The notes below the pieces were generated by a model that searched no databases, was not told where the DNA came from, and saw only the letters and a program-made list of their open reading frames with translations. Of a DNA stretch of 64,000 bases, positions 24,801 through 37,106 are shown in pieces. Every line of letters begins with the position of its first letter. Within the stretch, counting starts at the first letter, position 1. Where the stretch lies: contig VWND01000012.1 in the NCBI GenBank assembly GCA_009599575.1, positions 434,001 to 498,000 on the forward strand, in the 5' to 3' direction. The position numbers were made by a program, and so were the translations under genes. Source of the stretch: Blumeriella jaapii. Lineage: Eukaryota; Ascomycota; Leotiomycetes; Helotiales; Drepanopezizaceae.

Positions 24801-26480
24801 GGCTGCTTCGCTATTTGCGCTTTTAATTTCATAAAGCCAAAATCATTCGCGTTGCTATTTCGGCTAATACCGCGAATAAAAAATATTAATTTTCGGGCCG
24901 AAAAAGCATTCGCGTTATTATTTCGGCTAATACCGCGAATAGATTTAATCGAAAACGATCGGAATAAGCCGACGAATAACGAAAATAAACTTTTGATTTA
25001 TAATTATAAAACCGAAAACTTTTATTTAATCGTATATTATTTAATTATTTTGTTTAAATTATTTAACGTATTAAATTATTAATTTAAATTATTTAAAAAC
25101 CAGGCTTTCGATTATATTTTAGCCGATAAAAAGCTATATAAAATAAAAAATAATATATATTAAAAACGATTAGTAGTAAATAATAAAGCCGACAAATTTC
25201 AAATTATAAAAAAAGCTTACGAAAAAGTATTTTATCGAAAAGCTGAAGTTATTTATCACCGAACCAAAAACGATTTTTAATAAAAAAAATGCTTCGAAGA
25301 TTGCAAAACTTTTGTTAAAAGCTGCATTTTTTGCTAAAAACGAAAGCTTGGCCGAAAAAAAAACTTATTATATCCGACGTAATTTTTTGAAATTTAAAAA
25401 AAAATTAATTTCGATATTATACGCGTACCGATTATCGACCGCGGATATACGTGCTTTGTACTCGTTATCGACGATCTGTTTAAATAGCTTAAAAAGCGAC
25501 TTTTCCGAAGCGTTATTTTCGAAGCTATAGCGACTTTTTTTTAAAAAAACGTTGTATATCGATACGATTTGTTTAGCAAATTAAACGTCGATAATAAATC
25601 CGAAAACAAAAGCGTTATCGAAATTTTATAAAAAAATACAAAATTCAGCGCATTTAAATTTTAATTTATAATTTAAAAAGCAACGGATCCGTAAAACGAA
25701 GCTACAAAAATATTTTTAACGGCTTTTCAAAAGCTATTCGAAAAAGCTATAAGCGCTAATCGCGGAAATTTTCGGAAATGCTTTTTGTTATACGTATATA
25801 TATATACGCTTTTATTAAAATAACTTTATTTTTTATTTAATACGACAAAAACGCCCGACTACTTTTAAAAACAAAATGGCTTGTATAAAAGCTTTATAAC
25901 GTAATTAAAATAAAAACGAAAGCAAACCTATTAGTAATAAAATTTAAACAGCTAAACTACCGCGATATAAATATAAAAAAAATAATTTTACGAAAAAAAA
26001 AATATAAAAAAGCAGTTAAAAAAATCTGAAATAAAACCAAAGTTTTAAAAAAAACGTTAATTAAAAAAAAAAATCTGGTTTTAATTTACGACGTCCAAAG
26101 CGTTATTAACAAATCGGCCGATATTAAATTTAATTATAAATAGCTCGAATCCTACGAAATATACGAGGCCGAATTAAATAAAAGCTATTATAAGCTTACG
26201 GAACTCGATGAAACAAAACTGAAAAAAACGTTCGCCGCTAACCGATTAAAGCGATTTTATAAAAAGAACCAGCAAATTTACTTTCTGGATTTTGATTTAA
26301 ACAGCGATTTCGATTCCAACGATTCCGACGACGATTCCGACTAAAGCGATTATATTTCTGAAAAAAAAAAACCCTTTAAAAAGGTTTAAAAGCAACCGAA
26401 CGATAATTCTGCTGAAAGCACAATTCAAATCGTAATTTCACTTATAATCGAAAAAAAAAAAGATATTTACAAAATTGTTT
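21900..26480 (+). pseudogene. pol: E1-c pol remnant (PR-RT-RH-IN)
   Basis: The protease is in an open stretch at 22428..22751 with the active site LFDSKAEVNYI (Gly to Lys or Arg; family D-S-G-A). The RT box reads FYVNDVG at 23872..23892. RNase H is near 24360..24720. A linker resembling 1843..2073 is at 24852..25082. The integrase zinc region is near 25200..25320 and the core lies in 25390..25800. The catalytic Glu of GSVER is changed to Lys (GSVKR, 25684..25698), a plain G-to-A RIP change. The acidic tail with repeated Asp/Ser is at about 26300..26345. Stops and frameshifts are frequent. The 5' boundary with gag is uncertain. Confidence 0.87.
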
Positions 26481-26944
26481 ATTAATTGTTTTATTATTTT
26501 TGTTTGTTTATTGTTTGTTTTTTATTATATACTGTTTTATTATTTTTGTTTTGCTTTGCTTATATACAATTTAATTATTCTGTTTCATATATATTATTTA
26601 TTTTTAAAACTTTTTTTTATATTATTTAAAATATTTATTATATTTTTTTTTGTTTGACTATACTTTTGTTTACCAAAACAAAAGCTTTGTATATGTTTGA
26701 GCCGCATATTTAATACATTTATATTGCTCGTACATTTTACGAAAACTATTTTTTATACATTTTATTATTTGCTACTTTTTATACTATTTACTTTTTTCGT
26801 TATTTTAAACGGATGCTTATCTGAATAATTATATTTTATTAAAAAAACAATATACGGATTCCCGTAGCTTTTAAATACAAATATTTTACAATTCCCGTAT
26901 TTCTTATCAATTATTTTTTAATAAATACAATACATTTTTTTAAT
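26481..26944. other. E1-c spacer between pol and ORF3
   Basis: This AT-rich interval is equivalent to 3471..3984. The T-rich 26475..26657 open frame is low-complexity and not believed. No gene is called on the element's strand. Confidence 0.55.
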
Positions 26945-29900
26945 TAACAAACCCATCGATATTATATCGTTTTCTAAACAAAGCGTTGCCAAACCTGGCA
27001 AACTTATTTTTAATTTATTTTAAAACGAAATTATTATACGCAACTTTTCCGAATTTAAACAAATATATAATACCGCCATTTTAAATTAATAAGCAGCTTT
27101 CGTAAAAATATTTATAAAGCAATTCGATATAATAATTAAAAATATCAACGAATTTTTATTCGATTACGAAAGCTTCGTCAAAATTAAATTCGTTCGCAAA
27201 AACTTTAATTACGACAAATTTCTGCTAAACTACGATAACGTTTTAAAAGCTTTCGCCGAAGCAAAAAAAGCTCGAAATAACAAAAAAAAATAACAGACCG
27301 GGTTTTGCGCTTTCTGTCAAATCAACGAAAAAAAAATATTTAAAAATACGTTTTTAGCAAAATCACCGGTATTATTCCATTTCGGCACTTCGCTCGCTTT
27401 TTCGAAACTATTATTTTTATTAAAAAAAAAGTTTAAATATTAAACGCTTACATTTTTAAAGCGCAAATTCTAAAAGTTAATAATTTAAAAGCCCGTAGAT
27501 TCACAAGCTTTTTTATAATTGTTTGCAAACTAATCGACGACGCTATATAATCGTTAAAAAAAATTTTAATCGGTTGCGAAATTTTAAATCTAACTTTTTT
27601 TTAAAACAAAAAACTAAATATCGCTAAATGCGATATTTTTATACCGAAAAAAAAAAACGACGCCATTCCGATATTTCAAACCTACGACGACGAAAAAAAC
27701 GAAAAAGCTAATATTATCTTCGTTTAATTCGAAAAGATATATGCGGTAATAATTAATATTTTTAAAGCAATTAAAACAATTTAGCGATTTTTATTTTTAA
27801 TTATCGAAAACGAATTAAAAAACGAAACTAAAAGCGTGATAGCAAACAATCGCCTATTCGAATATAAAAAGCCTATTATACTTATAAAAACGATTCCGAA
27901 AAAAACAAAAATAAAAAACGTAAAAAAACGCGCCGATATTTCCGAAACTTTTTTTATTCGAAAAAGAAAATTATTCGCGTCGTTAGCAAAAAAGACACCG
28001 CGAATAAAAACAGCCGGAAATCGACGCCGAATTATAAGCTTTAAGCTAATCAATAAAAAACGCGACGATTTTACAAAATCAGATTTAAAAAACTTTAGTA
28101 TTCCGAAAAAAAAAAACCCAAACGATTCTGAATCTGATTTTTCGAAACTAAATACGCAAATACCAAAAACGTTTGCTACGTTTAAAAACGTCGTATTATT
28201 ATCGTTAATATTTCAAATTTTAATAAAAGCATTTAAAATCTCGATTATTATACGTTTCGACCGAAAAAGCCTGGAAAAAAATATCGAAATTATCGCGAAA
28301 AAAATCGTATAAAAAGTATAAAATCAAATTATTTTGTTTAAAACTTTCGTTTTCGACGACGAAACGATTTAAAAGTTTTATTTCGATATTTTTATACAAA
28401 AACCAAATAAATCCGTCAGCTTTTTTTTTTTTGCTTCGAACGAAAACTAAATCAAGCTTTTTTCGAAAAACTATAAGTATAATATGCTAAAGCAAATAAA
28501 AAAAACTTTTGAAAACGGTGACCCGTTTTTACTTAAGCTTTTTTTCGTTAAAAAACTCCGATTTTTTAATTTCGTTTTTATAAATAACGTTAACGCTAAA
28601 AAAAACGGCAAGTTTTGCTATTTCTACGTACGCTATTACGCGGCGTACTGCGATTTAATTATAAAAAAAATTAACGTTATCGGCTTCGCTGATCGATTCG
28701 CTGTTATTAAAAATTCGAACTACGACGTGTTCGAAATTAATTTTAATAATTAATTTATATTCCGACGAAAAACTGCGAAAACTATTTAAGCGCGTATTAA
28801 AGCTTATTTAAGCTACGCAAATTTCAAAGCAGATTTTAAAACTTTTAACGCGATTACAAAATTCGATTAAAACGTAGAAAAATAAAAGCAACGAATATTT
28901 TTAAAAACCGACTTTTCTGGCTTTTCGACCGAAAGTATATTTTAAAATCTATCTGAATTAAACTGCGAATTCGTTAATTATATAAGATTTTACAACGGAA
29001 AAAACAAATTATTATTGCATTTTATAAAAAAAAAAATAGCTATATACAAATATTATTTCCGATTAATTAAAACTTAAAAAACGCCTATAACTTTCTTCGC
29101 TAATATATTTTACAGTTTTATTTAATAAGCTTTTAAAATACATTCCGGCTTTTACTTCGCTGTTTTAATTACTCGGAATTTCAGAAACTGCCGTTTCGTA
29201 GCTTATTTTAACGTTCCGATCGCTTTAGGTTTCGCTGGCCCCGATCGCATTACGGTTATAAAATTCGATATCGCCGATTTCTAAAAAAAGAAAAAAATCG
29301 AAAATCTTACCGACGCTATTTTCGACTATTACGTTCTGCCTGCACTCGTATATAATTCGGAAATAATCGAAACTTATTTGCAATTACACCACGACGCTAA
29401 GCTAATTAAAACCATTTAAAAAAACTTAGCTTTTTCGTATTTCAGCGCGTTTAAAATAATAGCCTCGGCTATTTTATCGGACTACGAAACCGAAAACTAC
29501 GAAATAAAAAATAAAATAACTTTTATCAGCTTTTCGACTAAGCAAAAAGTTTTCGTTAAATTTAAAACCCAAAAAACCGACGGCGTAATATTAATTTATT
29601 CGAATAATTATACGACGCAAAAATACAAAAATTATTTCGAAAACGACAATTCGATAAGCAATCTGATATTATTTATATTGCGGCGAAAGCAATTATAATA
29701 TCTTCGGTAGTTTCGATTGCAAATAATTATTTCCGAACTATTTCGTAAAATAATCTTTTTTACAAACTTCGAAATCTTTTAAAAGCATTCGTCGATAAAC
29801 AACCGTAATCCGACCTATCGGTTTTACGCGAAACAAAAGCGTTAATCGGTTTTAATTACGACGAATTAATCGATTACTTTTACGATTTTAATATAAAACT

Positions 29901-30189
29901 TTTCAGCGCTTTTTGCAAAGCGTAAAACCACGTTCAAAAGCTGAAATTTATTATTTACGAAAAAAAGTCGTAAAAAGCATTCGTCGCGGCGACGCCTAAT
30001 AATATTATCGACGAAAAATCTATTAGAACGTTTGTAAATTTAAACGATATTTCGATTAACATTTTATCGAATTATTTTTTAAAAAAGCAAAATAAACAAA
30101 ATAATTCAAACGATAAGCGAAACGCTATTTTTTCGTAAAAACTAATAACAAAAAGACCAAAAACGGATTAAAAAACCGAAAAAATATAA
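26945..30189 (+). pseudogene. E1-c ORF3, unknown third gene
   Basis: This is the same unrecognised gene as in E1-a, about 1,070 codons. It can be followed from a region reading AKPGKLIF near 26990 to a TAA at 30187..30189. Long open pieces are 27836..28312 (basic, with AGNRRR near 28012) and 28484..28753 (AAYCDLIIKKI near 28640). The FDIADF block is near 29270 and KALIGFNYDELIDYF near 29850. One phase change lies between 28750 and 29785. It could be a captured host gene or a rapidly evolving structural protein; I see no catalytic motif. Confidence 0.72.
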
Positions 30190-30317
30190 AATTAAAAAGT
30201 TCGGTTTTTAAATAATTGGTTTTTAAATTATATAAAATAAATTAGATTATACTTATTAAAGTTATGTTTTCCTTTAGTCGTAATCAAAAACGACTACGTA
30301 TATTATTTGAAACAAAA

Positions 30318-30584
30318 TGTAAAACGGTAATATCTTATATTAATAAAAATTAATAGTTTTAGCTATAATCGAAGTATAAATCCTTCCGAAACCCTCTGCC
30401 ACTGACTACTTTTAACAGATATAAAACCAAAGCACCCCTTTAGATAATACTATAAGTACGCAATTCAATTCATATCTTCATTTATTCTTCTTTTCCTTTT
30501 TTCAGTCTCTTCTAGAAATTCCCTAGATTATTTTACCCACCGATATATGGCCGTATCAGTCTGGTTTTCCTATCTACTTTTACA
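30318..30584 (+). repeat. E1-c 3' LTR
   Basis: This 267-bp LTR runs from TGTAAAACGG to TTTTACA with both ends intact. Upstream is the short purine-rich 3' end of the element. The LINE ORF1 frame resumes directly after the TTAT duplication. Confidence 0.95.
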
Positions 30585-31690
30585 TTATTAAAAACCAATT
30601 AGCAAAAATTCGATAAAACTATCGTTTTTTAATTACGTCGGCGAAAACTATTTTGCTAAACAAATTTAATATTTTCGTTTTTAAGCAAAAAATCGCGAAA
30701 TTTATACCGGGCTTAACGAAAAACGCGATTAAAAACCTAACGCTTATAAAAACAAACTGGGCTTTTTATTTAATCGATTTGAAAATCAAAAATCTTTTTA
30801 TTATTCAAAAAAGCGTTGAAATTTTTCGTAAAATATTCGGAGCCACCGCCGTACGCATTCCGGAGAAATAATACAATTACGCGATACAAAACGTTTTAGC
30901 CACGGTTCCGAAATTATTCGATAATATTTTTTACTGTCTAAAACATATGAAAAACGAAGTTTTTATTTAAACCAAAATTAAGCCGATTAATACGCGCCTT
31001 TTCCGATACGAAACGAATCTAATTATAAGCAAACAAATCTAAATTATCTTTTTTTTACAGCTAATTAAAAGCTTTATTTTTTTCGGCGTTAACGCCTAAG
31101 CCAAGCTTATTAATAAAAAACCGGCTATATTTCGCCACGACCCTGAATACCAAAGCTTTTGCAATCTACTAGCCTGTATTCGGCACGCACGCTGTAATTA
31201 TTATAATAATCGAATATAAAACCACGATAGCCCGACCGGCCCTAATTGCAAAACAACTTCGTAATGCGCGAATTACTATAGGCTATACGCTGCGGATTAT
31301 TTACGCTGCTTTGCGGTTTTCGCCGCGTAAACGGTAAAATAATACGACCAACCAAAAAAAAGCTAAAAACTATCCGGCGATTAAAAAAAGCGGCTTATTC
31401 GGTCGCGGTTATTTTTATTATTAAAGCTTCCACTTTTTCAAATAATAATAATCCGGTATTTAATAACGCGAACTGAAAAAAAAAACGCGGAAACGCCGTA
31501 ATAGCATATAAGCAAAAAACCACCGCGCTTTTAATTATTATTTCCGCTGCGGTTACAACGCTAAACGTAACTTTTTCAGGCCGCTTAATCCGAAACTTAA
31601 TTCCAAAGCAATCGCTAAATATTTAGCATTTTGGCCGAAAAGCATACTCGACGCTCGACGATACGATTTTCGTAGTCTTTTCGTAAAACA
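30585..31690 (+). pseudogene. L ORF1, C-terminal part with Cys-rich knuckles
   Basis: This is the nucleic-acid-binding ORF1 of a Tad1-type LINE. An open stretch at 30653..30871 carries LTKNAIKNL and ATAVRIPEK, blocks I associate with fungal Tad ORF1 proteins. A Cys/His-rich region at about 31160..31320 reads through CIRHARC, DSPTGPNC and LRC, with several further positions changed Cys to Tyr by RIP; it corresponds to the zinc knuckles. Stops are mostly at former Gln codons. It joins the piece before 19283. Confidence 0.8.
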
Positions 31691-31699
31691 CGCTTTTTT

Positions 31700-34600
31700 T
31701 TATTCCGTTAAAAGCAATTTATTCGTTTTTATCGGATTATTTACGAAATAAATTTTAAATTTTCGTAAACGAATTAAAAAAAATAAATATTAATATTAAC
31801 ATTTTTATTTTTTAATAATAAAACATTTTTATAAGCAACGCGAAAGATTTCGCAACCGAAAGTTTAAAATAAATCTTAATATTTGCTAAGCAAACGTTTA
31901 AAAAAACAACCGAAGTATATTACGCTTTTGCATTTATACGATGCAAAACGCATAAACGTAATTTGCGTATAAAAACTTTAAAGCGCTTCGAAAACCAAAA
32001 TATAAAACTATTCGTTATACGATTTATATATACCGATCGATTTATAAAACGAAACCGAAAAAAAAATTTTCGAGCGAATACGTTTTAAAATATTAATTTA
32101 TATCCGAAAAAACGCAAAACTTAATTTATAATAACAACGATTAATTAATAACAAAAACCTGTTTTAATTAAACGTAAATATATATTTTATTTTCAACGTA
32201 TATAAACAAAACCATATTTAATAAATACTAAATTACGTAATATATTTCGAATCATTTTTTAATTGCATAATAAACAGCGATTTTAATGTTCGACACGACA
32301 TTTTTAAGCCGAAATCGAATATAGCAAAAAATAAAAAATATTTCGCAAACTAAGCTATTATTTCGGATATAAATTTTATCGGCGCCGCTAGCAAATTTAT
32401 TTATAATAAAAAACACGTTCTGGATTTTATTTTTTCGAACGTATTTAATTTAATTATTACGATACGATACGATATATACAGCGGCTTAAATTACGAAATT
32501 TAAATAACGACCTTTTTTAGCAAAAAGAAAATACCCGTAATTCAAATATATTACAAAATATCCGATTTAAAATTCGGCAAATTCGCAAATTTAATGCGCG
32601 CAAAAATCAGCCGATTCGCGAATCCCGTTATATTATTAACGCTAAAAAAGCTAAACGAATACGCGGCTGCGCTAGCCCGGATTTTTTAAAAAAATATTAC
32701 AACTGCCGGAAAGCCTTTTTAAAAAAGCTTATAAGCCATCTTATAATAGACCGACGAATATTAAAAAGCTAAAAACCGATATTTGCGAATACGTAAAATA
32801 ATATACGACGGTAAAATTTTCGAAAAAACCAAGCAGTTTTTCGCTATAATACGTAAAGCGAAAAAAAATTATTAGCGAAAGCTTATTAACGAAATCGATA
32901 ATAACGAAAAATTATATAAAATAATAAGCTAGCACCGAATAACTACGAATTTTAAAGCTTTTTTATTAATAATAAACGGCGTTGTAATTAAAAATATTAA
33001 AAACAAAGCTAATACTTTAAAAAACGAAATATTTAGCCGTTTTTTAGCTACCGACGATTTCGACCAAAATTTTTTCACCGAATAAGCAAAATCGGGCCAT
33101 TTTTTTTAAATAAACTTCGTATCGTCCGAAAAAATAAAAAAATATTATATCGAAATTACTAGCATTTTCCCGGGCATTAACCGAATTACGGTAAAACTTT
33201 TAAAAGCCTGCTGAAAAAAAATCAAAACCGTTATATATAATTTATTTAACCGCTGCTTCGCTATAAATTATTTCCCGACTTTTTAAAAACTGGCCGAAAT
33301 AATTATAATAATTAAAACCGGCAAACGAAACAAATCTTTTTTATATTCGTAGCGCTCGATCGCTTTTTTTTTTTGCATATTTAAAAGCTTCGAAAAAATT
33401 ATCGCTAATAAAATCGCGTAAACAGCGCTTACGACCGGCCTATTTAATTTATAATATAAAAACGCTTTTTCGAAACGCTTTGCTTTCGATCTGGCAGCGT
33501 GTGTTTTTACGGCCGATATCGAAACTGCGTTCGCCGTAAAAAAATATATTACGATTATTATTTTAAACGTATAAAACGCGTTCGACGCCGTTTTAATCCG
33601 ACGCTTGCTTAAAAAAATAATCGAGCAAAAATAATTCTTTTTATTTTTTTTATTAATTAAATCGTTTTTTTACGAAACGACAAATACAAATACGATTCGA
33701 AAAAAAAAACTATCGATTTTAGCTACGTTTATTACGGTATTTTTCAAAAATCGCTATTTTTTCCGATTTTATATATATTATATTTAGCAAAATTGTTTAA
33801 TTAAAATTTTACTTTTCGCTTTAAATACGCAAACGATATATTAATTTATCGCATTTTATATAATTTAAACGATAATATCGAATTATTTGCGAAAAAAACG
33901 TTCGCGATATTTTCGAATAAAAAAACGAATATAAAATCGCTTTCGCGCCGAAAAAAATCGAAATAATATATATTATTACGTAAAACAGTAATTACGTTTT
34001 TCCGATTATAATCGACGATAAAATTACGATTTTTTGCATTATTATAACGAAAAAAAGCGAATAATCCGCGCTGCGCTAATTAAAAGTTTAATTCGATCGA
34101 AAACTTATTTTTAAACGATACGTTAAAAAACGCGTAAATAAAACACGATAAGCGGCGCAATATATTAAAAGCTTCGGCCGAATTAATAATAGCTTTTCGG
34201 CTAGCGCGCTGCGAAAAGCAATAATTATTTATATTTTTTCTTCGATATTATTTAAAACCGAAATTTAATACGCAGGCCGTACGAAATCTAAACGCCGAAC
34301 CGAACGAAACAGTTAAATCAGCATCCGTTTCGATAATTATATCGATTTAATATAAAAAACTATTATTCTAATCGTACGAAAAATACTTTTTATATAGCGC
34401 ACCACTTTTTTTATTATAATAATACGAAACGCAGGCTTTTTTTTCGCGAGCGCGGCTTTAGAAAAGGCTAAAGCACGCTTTGCGATAAAATTGCAAATCG
34501 TAAACGAAACGTATTTTTTGATTTAACGCATTTTTATTTTAGTAATTTTTCGAAGCAAATACGCGGATATATATATAGCCGTTAAAACGAAAATTTAACG

Positions 34601-35650
34601 CTTCGGCGATATTTTTTTATAAATCCCACGATTCAAATTGATTTTTCCGCATTTTTCGCCCGGCAGCCGCACCGATCTTATTATAAGCGTTAAAAAAAAA
34701 AAGGCCGCGGAAAATTTTAAAAAATAATAAGCAAAATTACTTTTCGGAAACGTTACGATTTTTTCGAACGGCTGCGAAAAGTATAAAAACGGCGCTTATT
34801 TCGTAAGCTACGAATACGTTATATATTAAAACCGCAGGCAAATAACGTTTAAATACGGCTCGATAAACGATTATTTCCATGTTTTCGACGCAAAAGCGAT
34901 AAAAGTATAAAAAAGCCTGTAAAAAACTGCGAGCATACCAGCCGAAATGCGCACGCAAAAATTATAAATATATATCGATAGCATTTTAATAATTTAAAAA
35001 ATATGCGAAATTTTTTTTTTTTTTTTAATAAGCTTTTCTGGCCTGTTAAAAAATAATAAAAATATACGACGTAAAAGTTAAATAAGCTTCGAATTATACG
35101 AGCATCGAAAGTAATAAAACCGCCGATAAATTAGCAAATGCGAAAGCAAAAAAAACCTTTTAAAATAAAAGCTTTGCGTCCGAACCGATTATAAATAAAA
35201 TACGCTTCGATTTTAGAAAAATGCGAAATTCGCACCGAAGCTTTTAATAAAAAACAGCCAGCAGAAAACTTTCACAAAACTATAAGCGGTAAAACTCGGT
35301 TTACGCAATTAAACTTTTGCCGAAGCTCGATATGCCGAAACGACTGTTTTATTATTATTTAGCGACCAAAACTATTTATAAAAACTACGAATAATATTAC
35401 GTTAAATATAATTATATCGACGCTGAATTGCGTTGCAAATGCAAAAAACTTAAAACCCTACTGTATTTAATGCTATACCGCCGCGCGATTAAACGTTTTT
35501 TTGGTTAGCCTAAAAAAACTCGATTAAACGCTTTTCTCCGAACCGAACGAAAAGCCGTAATATTTCTTAAAAACTTGCTTCGCGAATTAAAAGATTTTAT
35601 AACGTTTTTACGCGTTATTATTATAATTTTTCAAATATAATCAATTTTGC
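31700..35650 (+). pseudogene. L ORF2 remnant (endonuclease, RT, RNase H)
   Basis: This is the LINE replication polyprotein. The endonuclease shows SDFNVRH (DFN at 32279..32287) and LDFIFSN with a degraded SDH motif (LNYE) before 32520. RT lies about 33050..33900, with ACWKKIKTVIY, KIAxTALTTGL and motif A as LNVxNAFDA near 33565 (Asp to Asn). RNase H starts with TIFSNG (34755..34772, Asp to Asn), then ADKLANAKAKK near 35130. A C-terminal block LRCKCKKLKT, then YRRAIKRF, near 35430..35500 matches the Cys-rich end of Tad proteins. It is inactive throughout. Confidence 0.87.
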
Positions 35651-36177
35651 TATACGTATACTGCTTATTTTAATCGAATACAGTTCGAACAAAATAAATT
35701 ACGTACGGCCGCGCGAAGCGACGTTATAACGAAGCGAATATTATTATATATATTTATACAACGAATGCTTTTTTATTTTGGTAAGCGCAAATCTGTTTTT
35801 AACTTTTGGTTTTTAAATTCGAATATTTAAATATTGCTTTTTTTTTTCTTTTTTTTTCTCGGCCTACTGGCCATACTATTATGCGTTTCTACGTAACCGA
35901 CAGATTATATTTTAATCGGTGCCGTATATATATTTTTTAGGCTTTTCTCTGGGTTTTACGCCCATATTTTTCATTAACGGACTATCGCAAAAAGCGGCGA
36001 AAAGCGTAGTCGACAGCAATTTTAGCTATATTAATACGAACTGCTTTCGGAATCGTACTTTGTATTTAATTTTTTAACTTAGCACGTTTCCGTACTCTTT
36101 GGAAGGTCCTAGAAAAGCAGCCTTTCGGCTGCACTCCGCTAGACGTTAATCAATACTACTACTACTACTATTACTAC
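35651..36177 (+). other. L 3' UTR and hairpin
   Basis: This is untranslated LINE 3' sequence, less RIPed than the coding part. A small hairpin (GCAGCCTTTCGGCTGC, about 36117..36132) precedes CACTCCGCTAGACGTTAAT and the tail. Such an end is characteristic of fungal Tad-type LINEs and probably serves for RT recognition; that role is inferred. Confidence 0.65.
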
Positions 36178-36180
36178 TAA
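36153..36180 (+). repeat. LINE 3' tail, (TAC)n microsatellite
   Basis: These are TAC repeats with one imperfection, at the junction of the LINE 3' end with the second target duplication. It is the LINE's terminal repeat rather than an independent microsatellite. Confidence 0.85.
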
Positions 36181-36640
36181 TAGTCTCGAAAAAGCGAGCG
36201 AGGTGCCGAAGTAAAATGACACCGGTGATTTTGCTAAAAACGTATTTTTAAATATTCTTTCCTCGTTAATTTGGCAAAAAGCGCAACATTCGGTCTGTCA
36301 CCTCCTTTTTATTGTTTCGAGCTTTCTTCGCTCCGGCAAAAGCTTTTGAAGCGTTATCGTAGTTTAGTAGAAATTTGTCGTAATCAAAGCTTTTGCGAAC
36401 AAATTCAATTTTAACGAAGCTTTTGTAATCGAATAAAAATTCGTTGACGTTTCCAATTATTATATCGAATTGCTTTATAAATATTTTTACGAAAGCTGTT
36501 TATTAATCTGAAATAGCGGCATTATATGCTTGCTTAAACTCGGAAAAATTGCGTATAATAATTCCGTTCCAAAGTAAATTAAAAATAAATTTGCCAAATT
36601 TAGCAACGCTTTGCTTAAAAAACGATATAATATCGATAAG
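36178..36640 (-). pseudogene. E1-b ORF3, N-terminal part
   Basis: This is the beginning of the unknown third gene. It is lightly mutated next to the LINE (36178..36420), giving RNNKKEVTDR and ITGVILLRHLARFFETI. A TAA at a Gln position and another further on are the only stops in the first 80 codons from the junction. Upstream it reads FDYDKFLLNYDN. The true start codon is not established. Confidence 0.7.
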
Positions 36641-37106
36641 TTTATTAATTAAAAAAATATATTATATTTATTAAAAAGTAATTAAAAAAAAATACGAAGA
36701 TTATAAAGTATTTGTATTCAAAAATTACGGGAATCCGCATGCTATTTTTCTAATAAATTATAATTGTTCAGGCAAGCATCCGTTCAAAATAACGAAAAAA
36801 GTAAATAATACAAAAAGTAGCAAATAATAAAATGCATAAAAAATAGTTTTCGTAAAATATGCGAATAATAAAAATGTATCAAATATGCGGCTTAAATATA
36901 TACAAAGTTTTTGTTCTAGTAAACAAAAGTACAGTCAAACAAAAAAAAATATAATAAATGTTTTAAATAATATAAAAAAAAGTTTTAAAAATAAATAATA
37001 TATATAAAACAAAATAATTAAATTGTATATAAGCAAAGCAAAAACAAAAATAATAAAATAATATATAATAAAAAAAACAATAAATAAATAAAAATAATAA
37101 AACAGT
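36641..37106. other. E1-b spacer between ORF3 and pol
   Basis: This is the AT-rich spacer equivalent to 3471..3984. On the plus strand, antisense to E1, a frame runs from about 36680 to 36830 (FKNYGNPHAIFLINYN). No gene is called. Confidence 0.5.

Larger units (their letters stand above)
19284..30584 (+). mobile_element. E1-c: complete Ty3/gypsy element with ORF3
   Basis: This is the only uninterrupted full-length E1 in the window, 11,301 bp. It has both LTRs, a leader, gag, pol, a spacer and ORF3. It lies in ORF1 of the LINE L, flanked by a 4-bp repeat TTAT (19280..19283 and 30585..30588). It is heavily RIPed. It is the best reference copy for the family and the innermost layer of the left nest. 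Confidence 0.95.
30585..36177 (+). mobile_element. L: Tad1-like LINE, main piece
   Basis: This is the rest of the LINE: the C-terminal part of ORF1, ORF2 with AP-endonuclease, reverse transcriptase and RNase H, a 3' UTR, and a TAC-rich tail. With 18559..19283 it totals about 6.3 kb. It is present once in the window, but its many Gln/Trp stops show that it was RIPed, so other copies probably exist elsewhere in the genome. It ends at the second copy of the 14-bp target duplication. Confidence 0.9.

Noticed and set aside
26475..26657. 60-codon Phe/Ile/Leu-rich frame that looks like a membrane peptide
   Set aside because: It is a low-complexity T-rich spacer with no conservation beyond base composition.
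27781..28053. 90-codon minus-strand frame, and similar ones at 17856..18233 and 21069..21353
   Set aside because: They are mirror frames of E1 ORF3 or gag. In AT-rich RIPed DNA the complementary strand often stays open.
34737..34958. Open frame on the minus strand in a region that looked like a possible host gene
   Set aside because: It is the antisense shadow of the LINE RNase H domain, which reads TIFSNG onward on the plus strand.
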